A stretch of DNA of 64,000 bases from BTUB01 sp963836585 (GCA_963836585.1 CAWIJV010000001.1:186001-250000), one strand, 5' to 3'; counted from the first letter of the stretch, positions 39,501-49,340 are shown. Numbers and translations: made by a program. The notes: generated by a model not told the origin, from the letters alone.

Positions 39501-40894
39501 AAGAAAAATTGTTACGTGCCATTTTCGGTGAAAAATCACGTGAGGTGCGTGATACCTCTTTGCGTGTACCGCCTGGCATTGAAGGAACCGTTGTAGATGT
39601 CAAAATATTCTCTCGCAGTGGTGTCCGTAAAGATAAACGCTACAAAGATGAAATTACTAAATATGTTGCTAAGGTAGAGGCTGATTTTATTGATCATGCT
39701 CACTTCCTGGAAAAGATGGTCAGCAAAGGTGTTATTGCTGAGTTGGATGGGCAAAAGGCGGCGGCAGGAGTATCAAAAGCAGTGCTTAGCGATGGCGCAT
39801 TTGATAAAGAGAAGCTGATCTCCCAACCTATCCAAGAGCTTTTCGTGCTTAAAGCGGCAGATAAATCGGTAAATACAAAGGTTAGCAAGCTCAAAGATTC
39901 GTATGAAAATCAGTTGCGTATTTTAGCAGTACTCAAAGAAGAACGTATCAACAAACTTAAAAAAGGCGATGTGCTGCCATCCGGTGTTATCAAGATGGTA
40001 AAGGTATACATCGCTATGAAACGTACCATTTCTGCCGGTGATAAGTTGGCCGGTCGTCATGGTAATAAAGGGGTTGTTTCTACGATTGTTCCCCGAGAAG
40101 ATATGCCATACTTGGAAGATGGAACGCACGTGGATATTGTTTTAAATCCACTGGGTGTGCCATCACGTATGAACGTGGGGCAAATCTTGGAAACCGCTTT
40201 GGGGCTTGCCGGCAAAGAGTTGGGTAATCGTCTTGAGAATTTGTTGAACACACAAGGGTATCAGGAAGTAAAAAAATACTTGAAACATGCTTATGGCACC
40301 GATCTCATTGAATCCTATGAGAAAGAATATGGCAAAGATGGTCTTATGGAATTGGCCAATAAGACGGCGAAGAATGGTGTTCAGTATAAAACGCCGGTAT
40401 TCGATGGTGCAAAGTATGATAGCGATATCAAGCCATTGCTCGAAGAGTTGGCTCTCCCGCCGGTGGGTGCATTTAAATTGCGCGATGGCCGTACCGGGGA
40501 CTATTTTGATCAGCCGGTAACTGTTGGCTGTATTTATATGATGAAATTGAACCATATGGTTGATGACAAAGTTCACGCGCGATCAGTTGGGCCATACTCT
40601 CTGGTCACGCAGCAGCCGTTGGGCGGTAAAGCTCAATTGGGTGGTCAGCGTCTTGGGGAGATGGAAGTGTGGGCACTGGAAGCATATGGTGCTGCATATA
40701 CTTTACAAGAAATGTTGACCTATAAATCTGATGATGTGAGTGGTCGGCATAAAGTATATGAGGCGATTGTTCGTGGAGAAGATGTTCCAGAACCGGGCGT
40801 TCCAGAATCCTTCAATGTGCTTATTAAAGAACTTCAAAGCTTAGGTTTACAAGTAGATCTATTTAAGAGCGGCAAGGAGAAAGCAAGTGAATAA
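36569..40894 (+). CDS. rpoB: RNA polymerase beta subunit with a Cys-rich insertion
   Basis: 1441 residues from the ATG at 36569, preceded by GAGGAG; an in-frame ATG at 36554 contains that site. Standard motifs: LSQFMDQTNPLAEVAHKRRL (rifampicin region, wild-type-like), CPIETPEGQTIGLI, AGDKLAGRHGNKGVVS and AQLGGQRLGEMEVWALEAYG. Unusually, after YVSYELG the protein carries about 60 extra residues with ten Cys (numbered from the 36569 start: 83, 85, 99, 102, 107, 116, 119, 129, 132, 147), including CSSC, CSFC and CSNC, before normal sequence resumes at MPLKIKVQLI. This looks like one or two zinc ribbons in the beta1 lobe. Confidence 0.96.
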   Translation: MSKLHMSKNNIRRSFGKIKDIAPVPNLIEIQSNSFNEFAQLDFLPGERKLVGLEKVLKDVFPIEYNDKMSLEYVSYELGHWVCTCGKLTGIENRYQWNCSSCKKSDCSRLDAEGTCSFCKKKAARYKTCSNCLSRVVVKLPMTLDECRSSEQTFSMPLKIKVQLISWSLDANNKKVINDIKEQDIFFADIPVMADLYEEDGKFLLGNLGTFLINGVDRVIVSQLHRSPGVVFSQSKKVKDFRGRPYYLARVIPMRGSWLDFEFDSNDYCYVRIDKKKKILVTTFLQALGIARENIVSLFYNFEKITAQKGEYYRAVDTSLLGQRIEKGMLPEKEEKAFLGNRVTKDIISRLTKAGIDKLILRKASLLNRVFAHDVIDPETGEILVEQGQAFSEDHYEMFKRFKTLELNLIQSSGYVFQPTIAMTLTQDRCMNEDDALKELHAKVFPGDTSSLKEIKQRFEDLFFNPRFYDLTKVGRIRVNRKLGLGASEETTVLMKEDLIATIRYLVGLRERGEGELDDIDHLGNRRVRLVGELLTNQVYLGFLRIERIIRERFRMQEPHGALMPQDFLNVKPLSVVLREFFGLGQLSQFMDQTNPLAEVAHKRRLSALGPGGVLKDRATYEIRDVHTSHYGRICPIETPEGQTIGLISSLATYAMVNDLGFIETGYRPVENGKIKDEVVFLDAFQEQDQFIAQPDEAVTNELKLTSNKVFARNQGNFLYADADKINYIDLSPKQLVSVSSALIPFLEHDDASRALMGANMQRQAVPLISPHNTLVGTGMEREIAKASGGVLIAKRAGVIEYVSSEKIMIRADESEFKNIDDWISQAIDTYHLRKFQRSSHSTWVHHTPVVKRGDRVERGSILTNGSSIKNGELALGANLMVAFMPWHGYNFEDAIVLNKRLVAEDILTSVHIDEYKVDARDTKLGPEEITRDIPNVSEIALAGLDEDGIVAIGTRVKAGDILVGKVTLKGDIQYSPEEKLLRAIFGEKSREVRDTSLRVPPGIEGTVVDVKIFSRSGVRKDKRYKDEITKYVAKVEADFIDHAHFLEKMVSKGVIAELDGQKAAAGVSKAVLSDGAFDKEKLISQPIQELFVLKAADKSVNTKVSKLKDSYENQLRILAVLKEERINKLKKGDVLPSGVIKMVKVYIAMKRTISAGDKLAGRHGNKGVVSTIVPREDMPYLEDGTHVDIVLNPLGVPSRMNVGQILETALGLAGKELGNRLENLLNTQGYQEVKKYLKHAYGTDLIESYEKEYGKDGLMELANKTAKNGVQYKTPVFDGAKYDSDIKPLLEELALPPVGAFKLRDGRTGDYFDQPVTVGCIYMMKLNHMVDDKVHARSVGPYSLVTQQPLGGKAQLGGQRLGEMEVWALEAYGAAYTLQEMLTYKSDDVSGRHKVYEAIVRGEDVPEPGVPESFNVLIKELQSLGLQVDLFKSGKEKASE

Positions 40895-43800
40895 TCGTAT
40901 TTTAGATCGCTTTAGAGAATATGTTAATTTAACGCAATTCAATGCGCTAAAAATTGGGCTTGCTTCTTCAGAAAAAATACGATCTCTTTCGTATGGTGAA
41001 GTAAAGAAGATAGAAACTATCAACTATCGCACTTTGAAACCAGAGCGCGATGGTCTTTTTTGCGCACGTATTTTTGGTCCTCAAAAGGATTGGGAATGTA
41101 ACTGCGGTAAATATAAGCGGATGAAGCATCGTGGTGTAACGTGTGAAAAATGCGGTGTTGAAGTAATTCAATCGCGTGTCCGCCGTGAACGTATGGGTCA
41201 CATTGAGCTGGTCTCCCCGGTATGCCATATCTGGTATCTTAAAGGGATTCCGAGCTACTTAGGTTTGATCATGGATCTTCCGGTCAAAGATCTGGAGCGT
41301 GTTATTTATTTTGACGCTTACATTGTGATTAACCAAGGTAAATCTCCGTATCCGCGCAAGACGATATTAAATAATATTGAGTATGAAAATTATCTTGATA
41401 CGCACCCAGAAGATTTGGAGTTCTCAGCCGGTTCAGGAGCTGAAGCGATCCGAGAGATTTTATCGTTGATCGATCTTCGCTTAGAAATCACTAATTTGGA
41501 AGAAGAGTATCGCCATACCACTTCCGTAGCAATACGCCATAAGATTATGCGGCGCATTAAGGCATTCTCAGGGCTTATGCATGGGAATATGCGTCCGGAA
41601 TGGATGATATTATCTATTTTGCCGGTTCTTCCACCAGATTTACGTCCTTTGGTGCCTCTAGAAGGGGGCCGCTTTGCCAGTTCAGATTTAAATGAGCTAT
41701 ATCGCAGAGTACTCAATAGAAATATTCGCCTTCAGCGTTTATTAGAGATTGAAGCACCATCCGTTATTATCAAAAATGAAAAACGAATGTTGCAAGAATC
41801 GGTAGATGCGCTTATTGATAATGGAAGACGTGGCCAACCGGTTCGCGGTTCTAATCGCCGTGCACTCAAATCACTCAGTGAAATGTTGCGCGGTAAACAA
41901 GGTCGATTCCGCCAAAACTTGCTCGGGCGTCGTGTGGATTATTCAGGCCGTTCGGTGATCGTAGTAGATCCAGAATTAAAAATGGATCGCTGCGGATTAC
42001 CAAAAGTAATGGCGCTCGAACTCTTTAAGCCGTATGTGTTTGCAGGATTAATTGAGCGTGAAATTGCGCCTAATCTTCGGGTAGCAAAACGTATGGTGGA
42101 AGAGCTTTCGCCTGAAATTTGGGATGTGCTAGAAGAGGTGGTAAAGGATCGTCCGGTGCTTTTAAACCGTGCGCCAACTTTGCATCGCTTGGGGATTCAA
42201 GCATTCTTCCCCATCTTGGTTGATGGTAAAGCGATTAAAATTCATCCACTGGTTTGTGCTGCATTTAACGCTGACTTTGATGGTGACCAGATGGCGGTGC
42301 ACTTGCCATTGAGTAAAAAAGCGCAGCAAGAATCAAAGACGATGATTCTTTCTACTAATAATATTCTTTCTCCTTCCAATGGCCGTCCCGTAACTGTGCC
42401 ATCTCAGGATATGGTTCTTGGCTTGCATTATATGACCAAAATTAGATCCGGAAGCAAGGGAGAAGGCATTATATTTTCAGGCATAGAAGAAGTGATCATG
42501 GCGTATCAAGCGGGTCAAGTTGCATTGCATGCAAAGATTAGTATACGTTTGCATCCAAATACTGAAGCAATTCAGACAACTGTTGGACGCGTGATCTTAT
42601 TTGAAGCACTTCCGCAGGGAGCTGATTTCAATTGGATCAACAAAGTTATGAAAAAAAGCGATTTAACCCGACTGGTAGAACGTATTTATTACCGCTTTGG
42701 TAGCAAAGATACCGTTGAATCGTTGGATAAAATTAAGAGACTCGGCTTCTATCATTCAACGGTGGGCGGTATTTCCTGCTCTTTGGACAACTTGATTGTG
42801 CCAGAACGTAAACATGAGATTGTTCATAAAGCTGATAAAGAAGTGCAGCGCATTGAAGATCTGTATATGGATGGGGTGATCACTAATGGTGAACGGCGTA
42901 ACAAAGTATTAAGCACCTGGGAAAATGCTACGGCGGAAGTTGCAGCAGAGATGACCAAAATGCTTGAAAAACAAGATCAAGACGCGTTCCTCAATGAAGA
43001 CAAAGAATTTAAGCCATTCAACCCAATCTTCATGATGCTTGATTCCGGTGCGCGTGGATCCAAAGATCAAATTAAACAGCTTACCGGTATGCGTGGATTG
43101 ATGTTGAAACCGTCCGGTGAAAGTTTGGAAACGCCGGTTAAGAGTAACTTTAAAGATGGTTTGAGTGTATTCGAATACTTTATTTCAACACACGGTGCCC
43201 GTAAGGGTCAGGCCGATACTGCTCTTAAAACCGCAAACTCCGGTTACTTAACGCGTCGTCTTGTTGACGTGGCGCAAGATGTTATTATCAGTATGGATGA
43301 TTGCCAAACCTTGGGATACATCGAAATTGAAGATTTGAAAGAGTCAGGAGATATTATTTCTCCTTTGGCAAATCGTTCCTTGGGTCGCACTCTGGCTTCA
43401 GATGTAAAAGATCCGGTTTCTGGCGAGCTCATTTTTAATCAAGGTCATATTTTAGCGCGTGATGATATTGCACGTCTCGCTGATTCTGCGGTTTCAAAAT
43501 TATTAATTCGATCAGTGCTCATTTGCCAAGCAAAACGGGGCGTTTGCGCTCGTTGCTATGGATTTGACTTATCCAAAGGAGCGCTTGCTGATGTAGGAAC
43601 TACCGTTGGGGTGATTGCGGCTCAGTCAATTGGTGAGCCGGGTACTCAGCTTACCATGAGAACCTTCCACATCGGGGGTACTGCCAGTGGTATGTCTGAC
43701 CAACCATTCTATACTTCAAAGCGTGATGGCATTATTGAGTTGCGCGGTATGCGAATGGTTACCAATCGGCACAACCAGATGATTGTAATGAGCCGTAAAG

Positions 43801-45032
43801 CCCGCTTATTCTTAGTTTCTCCTGATGGCCGTGAACTCCAAACCCATGATTTAGAGTATGGTTCTACTTTGCTGGTTAATGATAAACAACCGGTTAAAGC
43901 AGGTACCAAACTGGTTGAGTGGGATCCGGCAAGCAAGGTGTTGATTACTGAAAAGAGTGGCCGTGTTCGGTTTGTTGATTTAATTGAAAACGTTACCATC
44001 CAGGAACGATTCGATGAAAAAACGAATAGATCTAACCTGATTTTGCTTGAGCATAAGAGCGAAAAGCATCAACCGGGTATTACTATTGAAGATGAAAATG
44101 GCAATGAGGAAGCAGTTTATTATCTGCCGGCTGGCTCATATTTGAATGTGACCGAAGGGCAGAAAGTTGAAGTGGGTGATCCACTGGTTAAAATTCCTCG
44201 AGAAACATCCAAGATTAAGGATATTACCGGGGGCCTTCCTCGCATTGCTGAACTCTTTGAGGCGCGTATGCCAAAAGATCCGGCCCTCTTGGCTGATATT
44301 GATGGTGAAATAGTCTTCGGAGCTATGCATCGCGGGTTACGAAAAGTTTCCGTGGTCAATGGTGCCCAATCGATGGATTATGCTATCCCGCGCGGCAAGC
44401 AGGTGAACGTATTGAATGGTGAACGGGTAAGCGCAGGCGATCCATTAACCTCAGGATCTCCCGTATTGCATGATATCTTGCGTATTATGGGGCCTGAAAT
44501 GGTGCAGCGTTACCTGGTTGACCAAATTCAGCAAATTTACCGTCTGCAGGGGATTGATATTAACGATCGCCATATTGAGTTGATTGTTCGTCAAATGCTC
44601 CGCAAGGTGCGCGTGGTGGATGCCGGAGATACTGATTTCTTAATCGGTGACCGAGTTGACCGTGTACACTTTAAAATGGTAAATTCATTAATAAAGGCTG
44701 AAGGTAAGCGCGTTGCTACGGCAAAGCCGATTTTGATGGGAATTACACAGGCGTCCTTGGGTACTGAAAGCTTTATTTCAGCCGCATCGTTCCAAGAAAC
44801 GACCCGTATTCTATCAGAAGCTGCTATGTCTGGATCGGTTGATCATCTGTATGGTTTGAAGGAAAACGTTATCGTTGGTAAATTAATACCAGCGGGAACC
44901 GGCTTAGCTTCCTTCAAAAGTAAGTACTTAGGTGATGATGTTTCTGAGTTGGAACGTCAAGCGCATCAAGAAGAGATGATTGAGCGTGCAGAGCACAGAC
45001 CCTCTCAGGACCAGCAAGAAGAAGGCGCGTAG
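40887..45032 (+). CDS. rpoC: RNA polymerase beta' subunit
   Basis: 1381 residues with a GTG start that overlaps the rpoB end by eight bases; AAGGAG lies inside rpoB. The N-terminal zinc site (CNCGKYKR, CEKCGVEV), the catalytic NADFDGDQMAVHLPLS, the second zinc site (CQAKRGVCARCYG) and GEPGTQLTMRTFHIGG (trigger-loop region) are intact. The stop codon TAG (45030-45032) forms bases 8-10 of the tRNA-Val gene, so the last three codons and the stop are shared with the tRNA. Confidence 0.97.
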   Translation: MNNRILDRFREYVNLTQFNALKIGLASSEKIRSLSYGEVKKIETINYRTLKPERDGLFCARIFGPQKDWECNCGKYKRMKHRGVTCEKCGVEVIQSRVRRERMGHIELVSPVCHIWYLKGIPSYLGLIMDLPVKDLERVIYFDAYIVINQGKSPYPRKTILNNIEYENYLDTHPEDLEFSAGSGAEAIREILSLIDLRLEITNLEEEYRHTTSVAIRHKIMRRIKAFSGLMHGNMRPEWMILSILPVLPPDLRPLVPLEGGRFASSDLNELYRRVLNRNIRLQRLLEIEAPSVIIKNEKRMLQESVDALIDNGRRGQPVRGSNRRALKSLSEMLRGKQGRFRQNLLGRRVDYSGRSVIVVDPELKMDRCGLPKVMALELFKPYVFAGLIEREIAPNLRVAKRMVEELSPEIWDVLEEVVKDRPVLLNRAPTLHRLGIQAFFPILVDGKAIKIHPLVCAAFNADFDGDQMAVHLPLSKKAQQESKTMILSTNNILSPSNGRPVTVPSQDMVLGLHYMTKIRSGSKGEGIIFSGIEEVIMAYQAGQVALHAKISIRLHPNTEAIQTTVGRVILFEALPQGADFNWINKVMKKSDLTRLVERIYYRFGSKDTVESLDKIKRLGFYHSTVGGISCSLDNLIVPERKHEIVHKADKEVQRIEDLYMDGVITNGERRNKVLSTWENATAEVAAEMTKMLEKQDQDAFLNEDKEFKPFNPIFMMLDSGARGSKDQIKQLTGMRGLMLKPSGESLETPVKSNFKDGLSVFEYFISTHGARKGQADTALKTANSGYLTRRLVDVAQDVIISMDDCQTLGYIEIEDLKESGDIISPLANRSLGRTLASDVKDPVSGELIFNQGHILARDDIARLADSAVSKLLIRSVLICQAKRGVCARCYGFDLSKGALADVGTTVGVIAAQSIGEPGTQLTMRTFHIGGTASGMSDQPFYTSKRDGIIELRGMRMVTNRHNQMIVMSRKARLFLVSPDGRELQTHDLEYGSTLLVNDKQPVKAGTKLVEWDPASKVLITEKSGRVRFVDLIENVTIQERFDEKTNRSNLILLEHKSEKHQPGITIEDENGNEEAVYYLPAGSYLNVTEGQKVEVGDPLVKIPRETSKIKDITGGLPRIAELFEARMPKDPALLADIDGEIVFGAMHRGLRKVSVVNGAQSMDYAIPRGKQVNVLNGERVSAGDPLTSGSPVLHDILRIMGPEMVQRYLVDQIQQIYRLQGIDINDRHIELIVRQMLRKVRVVDAGDTDFLIGDRVDRVHFKMVNSLIKAEGKRVATAKPILMGITQASLGTESFISAASFQETTRILSEAAMSGSVDHLYGLKENVIVGKLIPAGTGLASFKSKYLGDDVSELERQAHQEEMIERAEHRPSQDQQEEGA

Positions 45033-45094
45033 CTCAGTGGTAGAGCATTGCTTTGACGTAGCAAGGGTCAGCGGTTCAATCCCGCTCGCGCCTA
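45023..45094 (+). tRNA. tRNA-Val (GAC), overlapping the rpoC 3' end
   Basis: Acceptor AGGCGCG (45023-45029) pairs with CGCGCCT (45087-45093), discriminator A, anticodon GAC at 45055-45057, no CCA. The universal T8-A9 and following G form the rpoC stop codon. Confidence 0.92.
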
Positions 45095-45143
45095 GTAAAA
45101 AATTGAATAAGAATAATATGATAAACTCATGGTGAGGTTGCCT

Positions 45144-45413
45144 ATGGCATTAGACACACAAAAAAAGTCTAAACTAATTAAGGATTTTGGCATTTCGGCT
45201 CAAGATACCGGATCGGTTCAGGTGCAGATTGCACTCTTAACCGAGCACATTAAGGCGATTGCGGAACATCGCGAAAAAAACCCGAAAGATAATTCTTCCA
45301 AAAGGGGATTATTGCAAGCGGTTGCTCAACGTAAAACTTTTTTGGAATATTTAAAAAAACACGATTTAAACAATTATAAGGCGTTGGTTTCTCGCTTAGA
45401 ATTACGAAAATAA
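45144..45413 (+). CDS. rpsO: Ribosomal protein S15
   Basis: 89 residues from the ATG at 45144 (MALDTQKKSKLIKDFGIS), with GGTGAGG upstream; an ATG at 45129 is less likely. TGSVQVQIALLTEHIKAI and the final LNNYKALVSRLELRK are typical. The rpsO-pnp order is conserved in most bacteria. Confidence 0.96.
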   Translation: MALDTQKKSKLIKDFGISAQDTGSVQVQIALLTEHIKAIAEHREKNPKDNSSKRGLLQAVAQRKTFLEYLKKHDLNNYKALVSRLELRK

Positions 45414-45448
45414 AAGATGAAAATTTATACGATAATAGGTTATTTAGA

Positions 45449-47533
45449 ATGGTAAGAAAATTTAGTTTGCCCGAATTCGGCTACGAGGTAGAAATAGGGA
45501 AGTTCGCTCGACAAGCTGATGGCGCGGTATGGTTTAGTCAGGGAGGAACCGTGGTGCTTGCCACGGCCGTCTCAGCCCCCTCAAAAGATTTCCCCGGTTT
45601 TTTACCACTAACGGTCGATTATCGAGAACAGTTTTCAGCGGCAGGGAAGATTCCCGGTGGTTATTTTAAACGAGAAGGTAAAAACACTGATAAAGAGGTT
45701 CTTACCAGCAGATTAATTGATCGCTCAATTCGTCCCTTGTTTCCTGTTGAATACTTTAATCAAATTCAGATTATTGCCACTGCGTTCTCAGTGGATAAAG
45801 AACATGCACCGAGTGTGATGGCCATGAATGCATCATCTATCGCTTTAACTATTTCAAAAATTCCGTTCATGGGACCAATTGGAGCCATTGAAATGGCACG
45901 TTTGGATGGGAAATGGATTGCAAATCCATCGTTTCCTGAAAGCCAAAAAGCAGACACTCGCTTAGTTGTTGCCGGTACCGATGAAGGTATTTGCATGGTA
46001 GAAGGTTCTGCCCAACAGCTTTCTGAATCTGAATTTATCGATGTACTCTTCCAAGCGCATGAAAAAATTAAAACGCTGGTTCAGTGGCAAAAAACGATCC
46101 AAAAAGAGGTCGGTGTTGCCAACGAAGAGATTGCTGATAAATATGGCTGGAAGGCTTGGCAAGAGCGTATCGATTCTTTCTTAACCCCTGATATAGTTAA
46201 AACTGTTAATGTTGCAGATAAACTGCTACGTTCTCAGGCAGTGGATAAAATTCAGGAAGCATTTGGCCAGTTGTATAAAGAACAGATTGCAGAATCGGCT
46301 GAAACTGAAAAAGTTATCGATTATATTTTAGATCAGTCATTGCAAGTTAAGTTGACTGAGCTGATTTTTTCACGCAGCAAACGTATCGATGATCGCGCTT
46401 TTGATCAGGTGCGTGCCATTTCTACTGAAGTTGGCTTGCTTCCCTTCACTCATGGTTCAGCGCTCTTTACTCGAGGCAGAACTCAAGCCTTGGTAACGGT
46501 GACGTTGGGTGGTGGAGATGATGAGCAAAAAATTGAAACGGTCATGGATCATGAGCCCGAAGGTTCTTTCATGTTGCACTACAACTTCCCACCCTTTTCT
46601 GTGGGTGAAGTGAAGCCGCAGCGTGGGCCGGGCAGACGAGAAGTGGGGCATGGCTATTTAGCCGCTTCAGCAATTCGCAAAGTGCTCCCTAATAATAAAG
46701 ATTTCCCGTATACCATTCGAATAGTGGCCGATATTTTAGAATCGGATGGCTCAACTTCCATGGCAACCGTGTGCGGTTCTACCATGGCGCTTATGCAAGC
46801 CGGTGTTCCTATTAAAGCAATGGTGAGCGGTATCGCTATGGGATTCTTAAAAAGTAAAGACGGCAAGTTCGTGGTGCTTTCGGATATTTCCGGTTTTGAA
46901 GATGCTTTTGGTCTGATGGATTTCAAAGTGGCCGGTACTCAAGAGGGTATCACTGCGATTCAGATGGATATTAAATACAAAGGTGGTTTATCCCGTGATA
47001 TCTTTGAAGCAGCGCTTGCGCAAGCCAAAAATGGGCGTCTTCATATTTTAGGCGAAATGCAAAAAGTGATGACTGCGCCAAATCCGGAACTTTCCCCATT
47101 AGTGCCAAAACTGGTAACAGTGAAAGTGAATCCGGATAAGATTGGTGCCATTATTGGTACTGGCGGCAAAGTGATCAAAGAGATTATTGCCAAAACTAAC
47201 ACGAGCATCGATATTGACCAAGACGGTTTGGTGAAAATCTTTGGTGCACCGGGTGCTGAGATGGAAACGGCTATCAATTGGGTAAAAACCTTAGCCGGCC
47301 AGATCAATTCGGGAACGCGCTATACCGGCAAAATTAAAAAGCTTGCCGATTTTGGTATCTTTGTGGAGTTGGTGCCGGGTCTTGATGGGCTGGTGCATAT
47401 TTCAAATATTCCCCGCGACAAACAGCGCACCTTCTTGCGTGATTATAAAGTTGATGATGTGGTAACTGTCGAAGTGCTTGAATATGATGAAAGCACCGGC
47501 AGAGTTCGTTTGCGGTTGATTGAGAACAAATAA
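45449..47533 (+). CDS. pnp: Polynucleotide phosphorylase
   Basis: 694 residues: two RNase PH domains (GGYFKREGKNTDKEVLTSRL in the first; HYNFPPFSVGE and GRREVGHGYLA in the second, with the active-site Asp in MDFKVAGTQEG), a KH domain (GAIIGTGGKVIKEI) and an S1 domain (GKIKKLADFGIFVELVPG). It degrades RNA 3' to 5' by phosphorolysis. Length is normal, with a short tail after S1. Confidence 0.96.
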   Translation: MVRKFSLPEFGYEVEIGKFARQADGAVWFSQGGTVVLATAVSAPSKDFPGFLPLTVDYREQFSAAGKIPGGYFKREGKNTDKEVLTSRLIDRSIRPLFPVEYFNQIQIIATAFSVDKEHAPSVMAMNASSIALTISKIPFMGPIGAIEMARLDGKWIANPSFPESQKADTRLVVAGTDEGICMVEGSAQQLSESEFIDVLFQAHEKIKTLVQWQKTIQKEVGVANEEIADKYGWKAWQERIDSFLTPDIVKTVNVADKLLRSQAVDKIQEAFGQLYKEQIAESAETEKVIDYILDQSLQVKLTELIFSRSKRIDDRAFDQVRAISTEVGLLPFTHGSALFTRGRTQALVTVTLGGGDDEQKIETVMDHEPEGSFMLHYNFPPFSVGEVKPQRGPGRREVGHGYLAASAIRKVLPNNKDFPYTIRIVADILESDGSTSMATVCGSTMALMQAGVPIKAMVSGIAMGFLKSKDGKFVVLSDISGFEDAFGLMDFKVAGTQEGITAIQMDIKYKGGLSRDIFEAALAQAKNGRLHILGEMQKVMTAPNPELSPLVPKLVTVKVNPDKIGAIIGTGGKVIKEIIAKTNTSIDIDQDGLVKIFGAPGAEMETAINWVKTLAGQINSGTRYTGKIKKLADFGIFVELVPGLDGLVHISNIPRDKQRTFLRDYKVDDVVTVEVLEYDESTGRVRLRLIENK

Positions 47534-47534
47534 G

Positions 47535-48359
47535 ATGAGTCTCAATGGAGTACGTGCCTTGGGTCGCGCTGCACACGAAGTGCGACCACTCAAAATATCT
47601 TCACCGGCATTTGGATATGCGCCCGGTTCGGTCTTGATTGAGCTGGGAAATACCAAAGTGCTCTGTTCGGTCAGCTTGCAAGCGGGTGTTCCTCCTTTTT
47701 TGAAAGGCTCAAAACGGGGTTGGCTCACGGCAGAGTATGCAATGCTTCCCGCTTCTAGCCAACAACGGGTGCCTCGCGAAGGGGCCGCGGGTAGACGTAA
47801 TGATCGGGCTGTAGAAATTTCTCGCTTGATCGGGCGTTGCTTGCGGGCCGTAGTGGATCTAACCACAATCGGCGAGCGAACCATTATGGTAGATTGTGAT
47901 GTGTTGCAAGCGGATGGCAGTACGCGGACCGCTTCTATCACCGGAGCCTTTGTTGCTCTCCGGCTTGCCGTGGATCATTGGATCAAAAATGGCCAGATAC
48001 CAAGCATGATTATAAAAGATGATATTGTGGCGCTTTCGGCCGGGTTTGCTCAGGGTGGTGTGCTTCTTGATCTTGATTATGCTGAAGATAATATGATCGA
48101 TGCGGATTATACTATTGTGCTTACGCGTGCGGGCAATATTATTGAATTGCAGGGGTCGGCAGAGAAAGGATCGGTATCGTGGCAGGAATTGGATCTGATG
48201 CGTGAAGCAGTTTTAGTTGCCAGTAAACATCTTTTTGCTATTGTTGATGCTTGTCTGCAACAATCAAATAAAGTTGATGAAGCGGCCGCGTCACAATCGC
48301 CACAACCATCCCATGTACCACTTTTTTCAATTAAGAATCGTATTCAAGCGGCTGGCTAA
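47535..48359 (+). CDS. rph: Ribonuclease PH
   Basis: 274 residues from the ATG at 47535, one base after the pnp stop. VRALGRAAHEVRPLKI, GWLTAEYAMLP, RVPREGAAGRRNDRAVEISR and LDLDYAEDNMIDADY (active-site Asp residues) are diagnostic. It trims tRNA 3' ends by phosphorolysis. A 30-residue tail after the catalytic domain is not assigned. Direct coupling to pnp puts two phosphorolytic exonucleases in one transcript. Confidence 0.93.
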   Translation: MSLNGVRALGRAAHEVRPLKISSPAFGYAPGSVLIELGNTKVLCSVSLQAGVPPFLKGSKRGWLTAEYAMLPASSQQRVPREGAAGRRNDRAVEISRLIGRCLRAVVDLTTIGERTIMVDCDVLQADGSTRTASITGAFVALRLAVDHWIKNGQIPSMIIKDDIVALSAGFAQGGVLLDLDYAEDNMIDADYTIVLTRAGNIIELQGSAEKGSVSWQELDLMREAVLVASKHLFAIVDACLQQSNKVDEAAASQSPQPSHVPLFSIKNRIQAAG

Positions 48360-48365
48360 TGGGCT

Positions 48366-49340
48366 ATGCAATTACAACAATTTATTAATAGTCTTAGTTC
48401 CCAAACCCTGCCCACTCACCAAAATCCTCTGATTGCTTTTTGTATTTCATCAGATCGGGAAATGCCGGTACTCTTTGCCGCGTGGTACCGAATGCTACTC
48501 AAAGCTAAGGGAGTTACGGTTGAATCACTTATGGTGGATCAAACGCAGTTTTCATATCTATTTTCTCGTTTGGAAACGGGATTTTTGGGGATGCAGATTA
48601 CCTATTGGCTGCGCGGGGTGGATGCGATGGAAAAAAAAGCCCGCCAGCAACTACTTTCATATGTAAGAACATATCAGGGACCGCATCAAATAGTGCTGTT
48701 TTGTGCCAAAGATGAAGCAGTTACTTTTTTCAATGCTCACTCTTTTGTTGAGATTCCAGATCACATTGATGCTAAACTAGCACAATCGCTCTTGCTTATG
48801 TTTAAAAAAAATAATCCGGCGATAGAAAAACAGATTATTAGTCTGATTCATGAGCGGCATACTATTACGCTCGATCAATTCTGCGCGCTTCTTGCGTATA
48901 TACCCATACTGGGTAAAACGGACGATATTACTACTATTCTTGATCGGGTTGTTGAATCCGAACATTCCCTATTTGCCTTGGCGCAACATTTTTTTGCCAA
49001 ACAAGCATCCTCATTTTATCCTTTGTGGAAATCGATGGAGAATCGTTTTCCGGTCACCTTTTGGTGTGTGTACTGGAGTGAGCAGTTGTGGCGTGCCTAT
49101 CATGCCCACTACTTTTTGAGCAAAGGGCAATCTGCAGCTGCCAAAATAGTGGCAGCTCGTTTGCCGTTTTCATATATGCAAAAGGATTGGAAAAAATCTT
49201 CATTGTCAGAATTGAGAAATGCCCATGACTGGATTTGCCAAGTGGATCATGATGCTAAAAATACTATTGAAGCGGTGCATGGCCTTGATCTTTTCTTTAA
49301 CAAATTTTTTTTGGGCGCTTACACGAGTGATTCTGCGTAA
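48366..49340 (+). CDS. Unassigned 324-residue protein, possibly DNA polymerase III delta-like
   Basis: No signal peptide. The helical C-terminal half (SLFALAQHFFAKQASSFYPL, WSEQLWRAYHAHYFL, LPFSYMQKDWKKSSLSELRN, GLDLFFNKFF) has the length and helix rhythm of HolA, the clamp-loader delta subunit, and the N-terminal part could be its AAA+ fold, but no Walker motif is seen (delta often lacks it). I offer this as a weak suggestion only. It starts six bases after rph and overlaps the sulfotransferase tail to tail by 22 bases. Confidence 0.45.
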   Translation: MQLQQFINSLSSQTLPTHQNPLIAFCISSDREMPVLFAAWYRMLLKAKGVTVESLMVDQTQFSYLFSRLETGFLGMQITYWLRGVDAMEKKARQQLLSYVRTYQGPHQIVLFCAKDEAVTFFNAHSFVEIPDHIDAKLAQSLLLMFKKNNPAIEKQIISLIHERHTITLDQFCALLAYIPILGKTDDITTILDRVVESEHSLFALAQHFFAKQASSFYPLWKSMENRFPVTFWCVYWSEQLWRAYHAHYFLSKGQSAAAKIVAARLPFSYMQKDWKKSSLSELRNAHDWICQVDHDAKNTIEAVHGLDLFFNKFFLGAYTSDSA

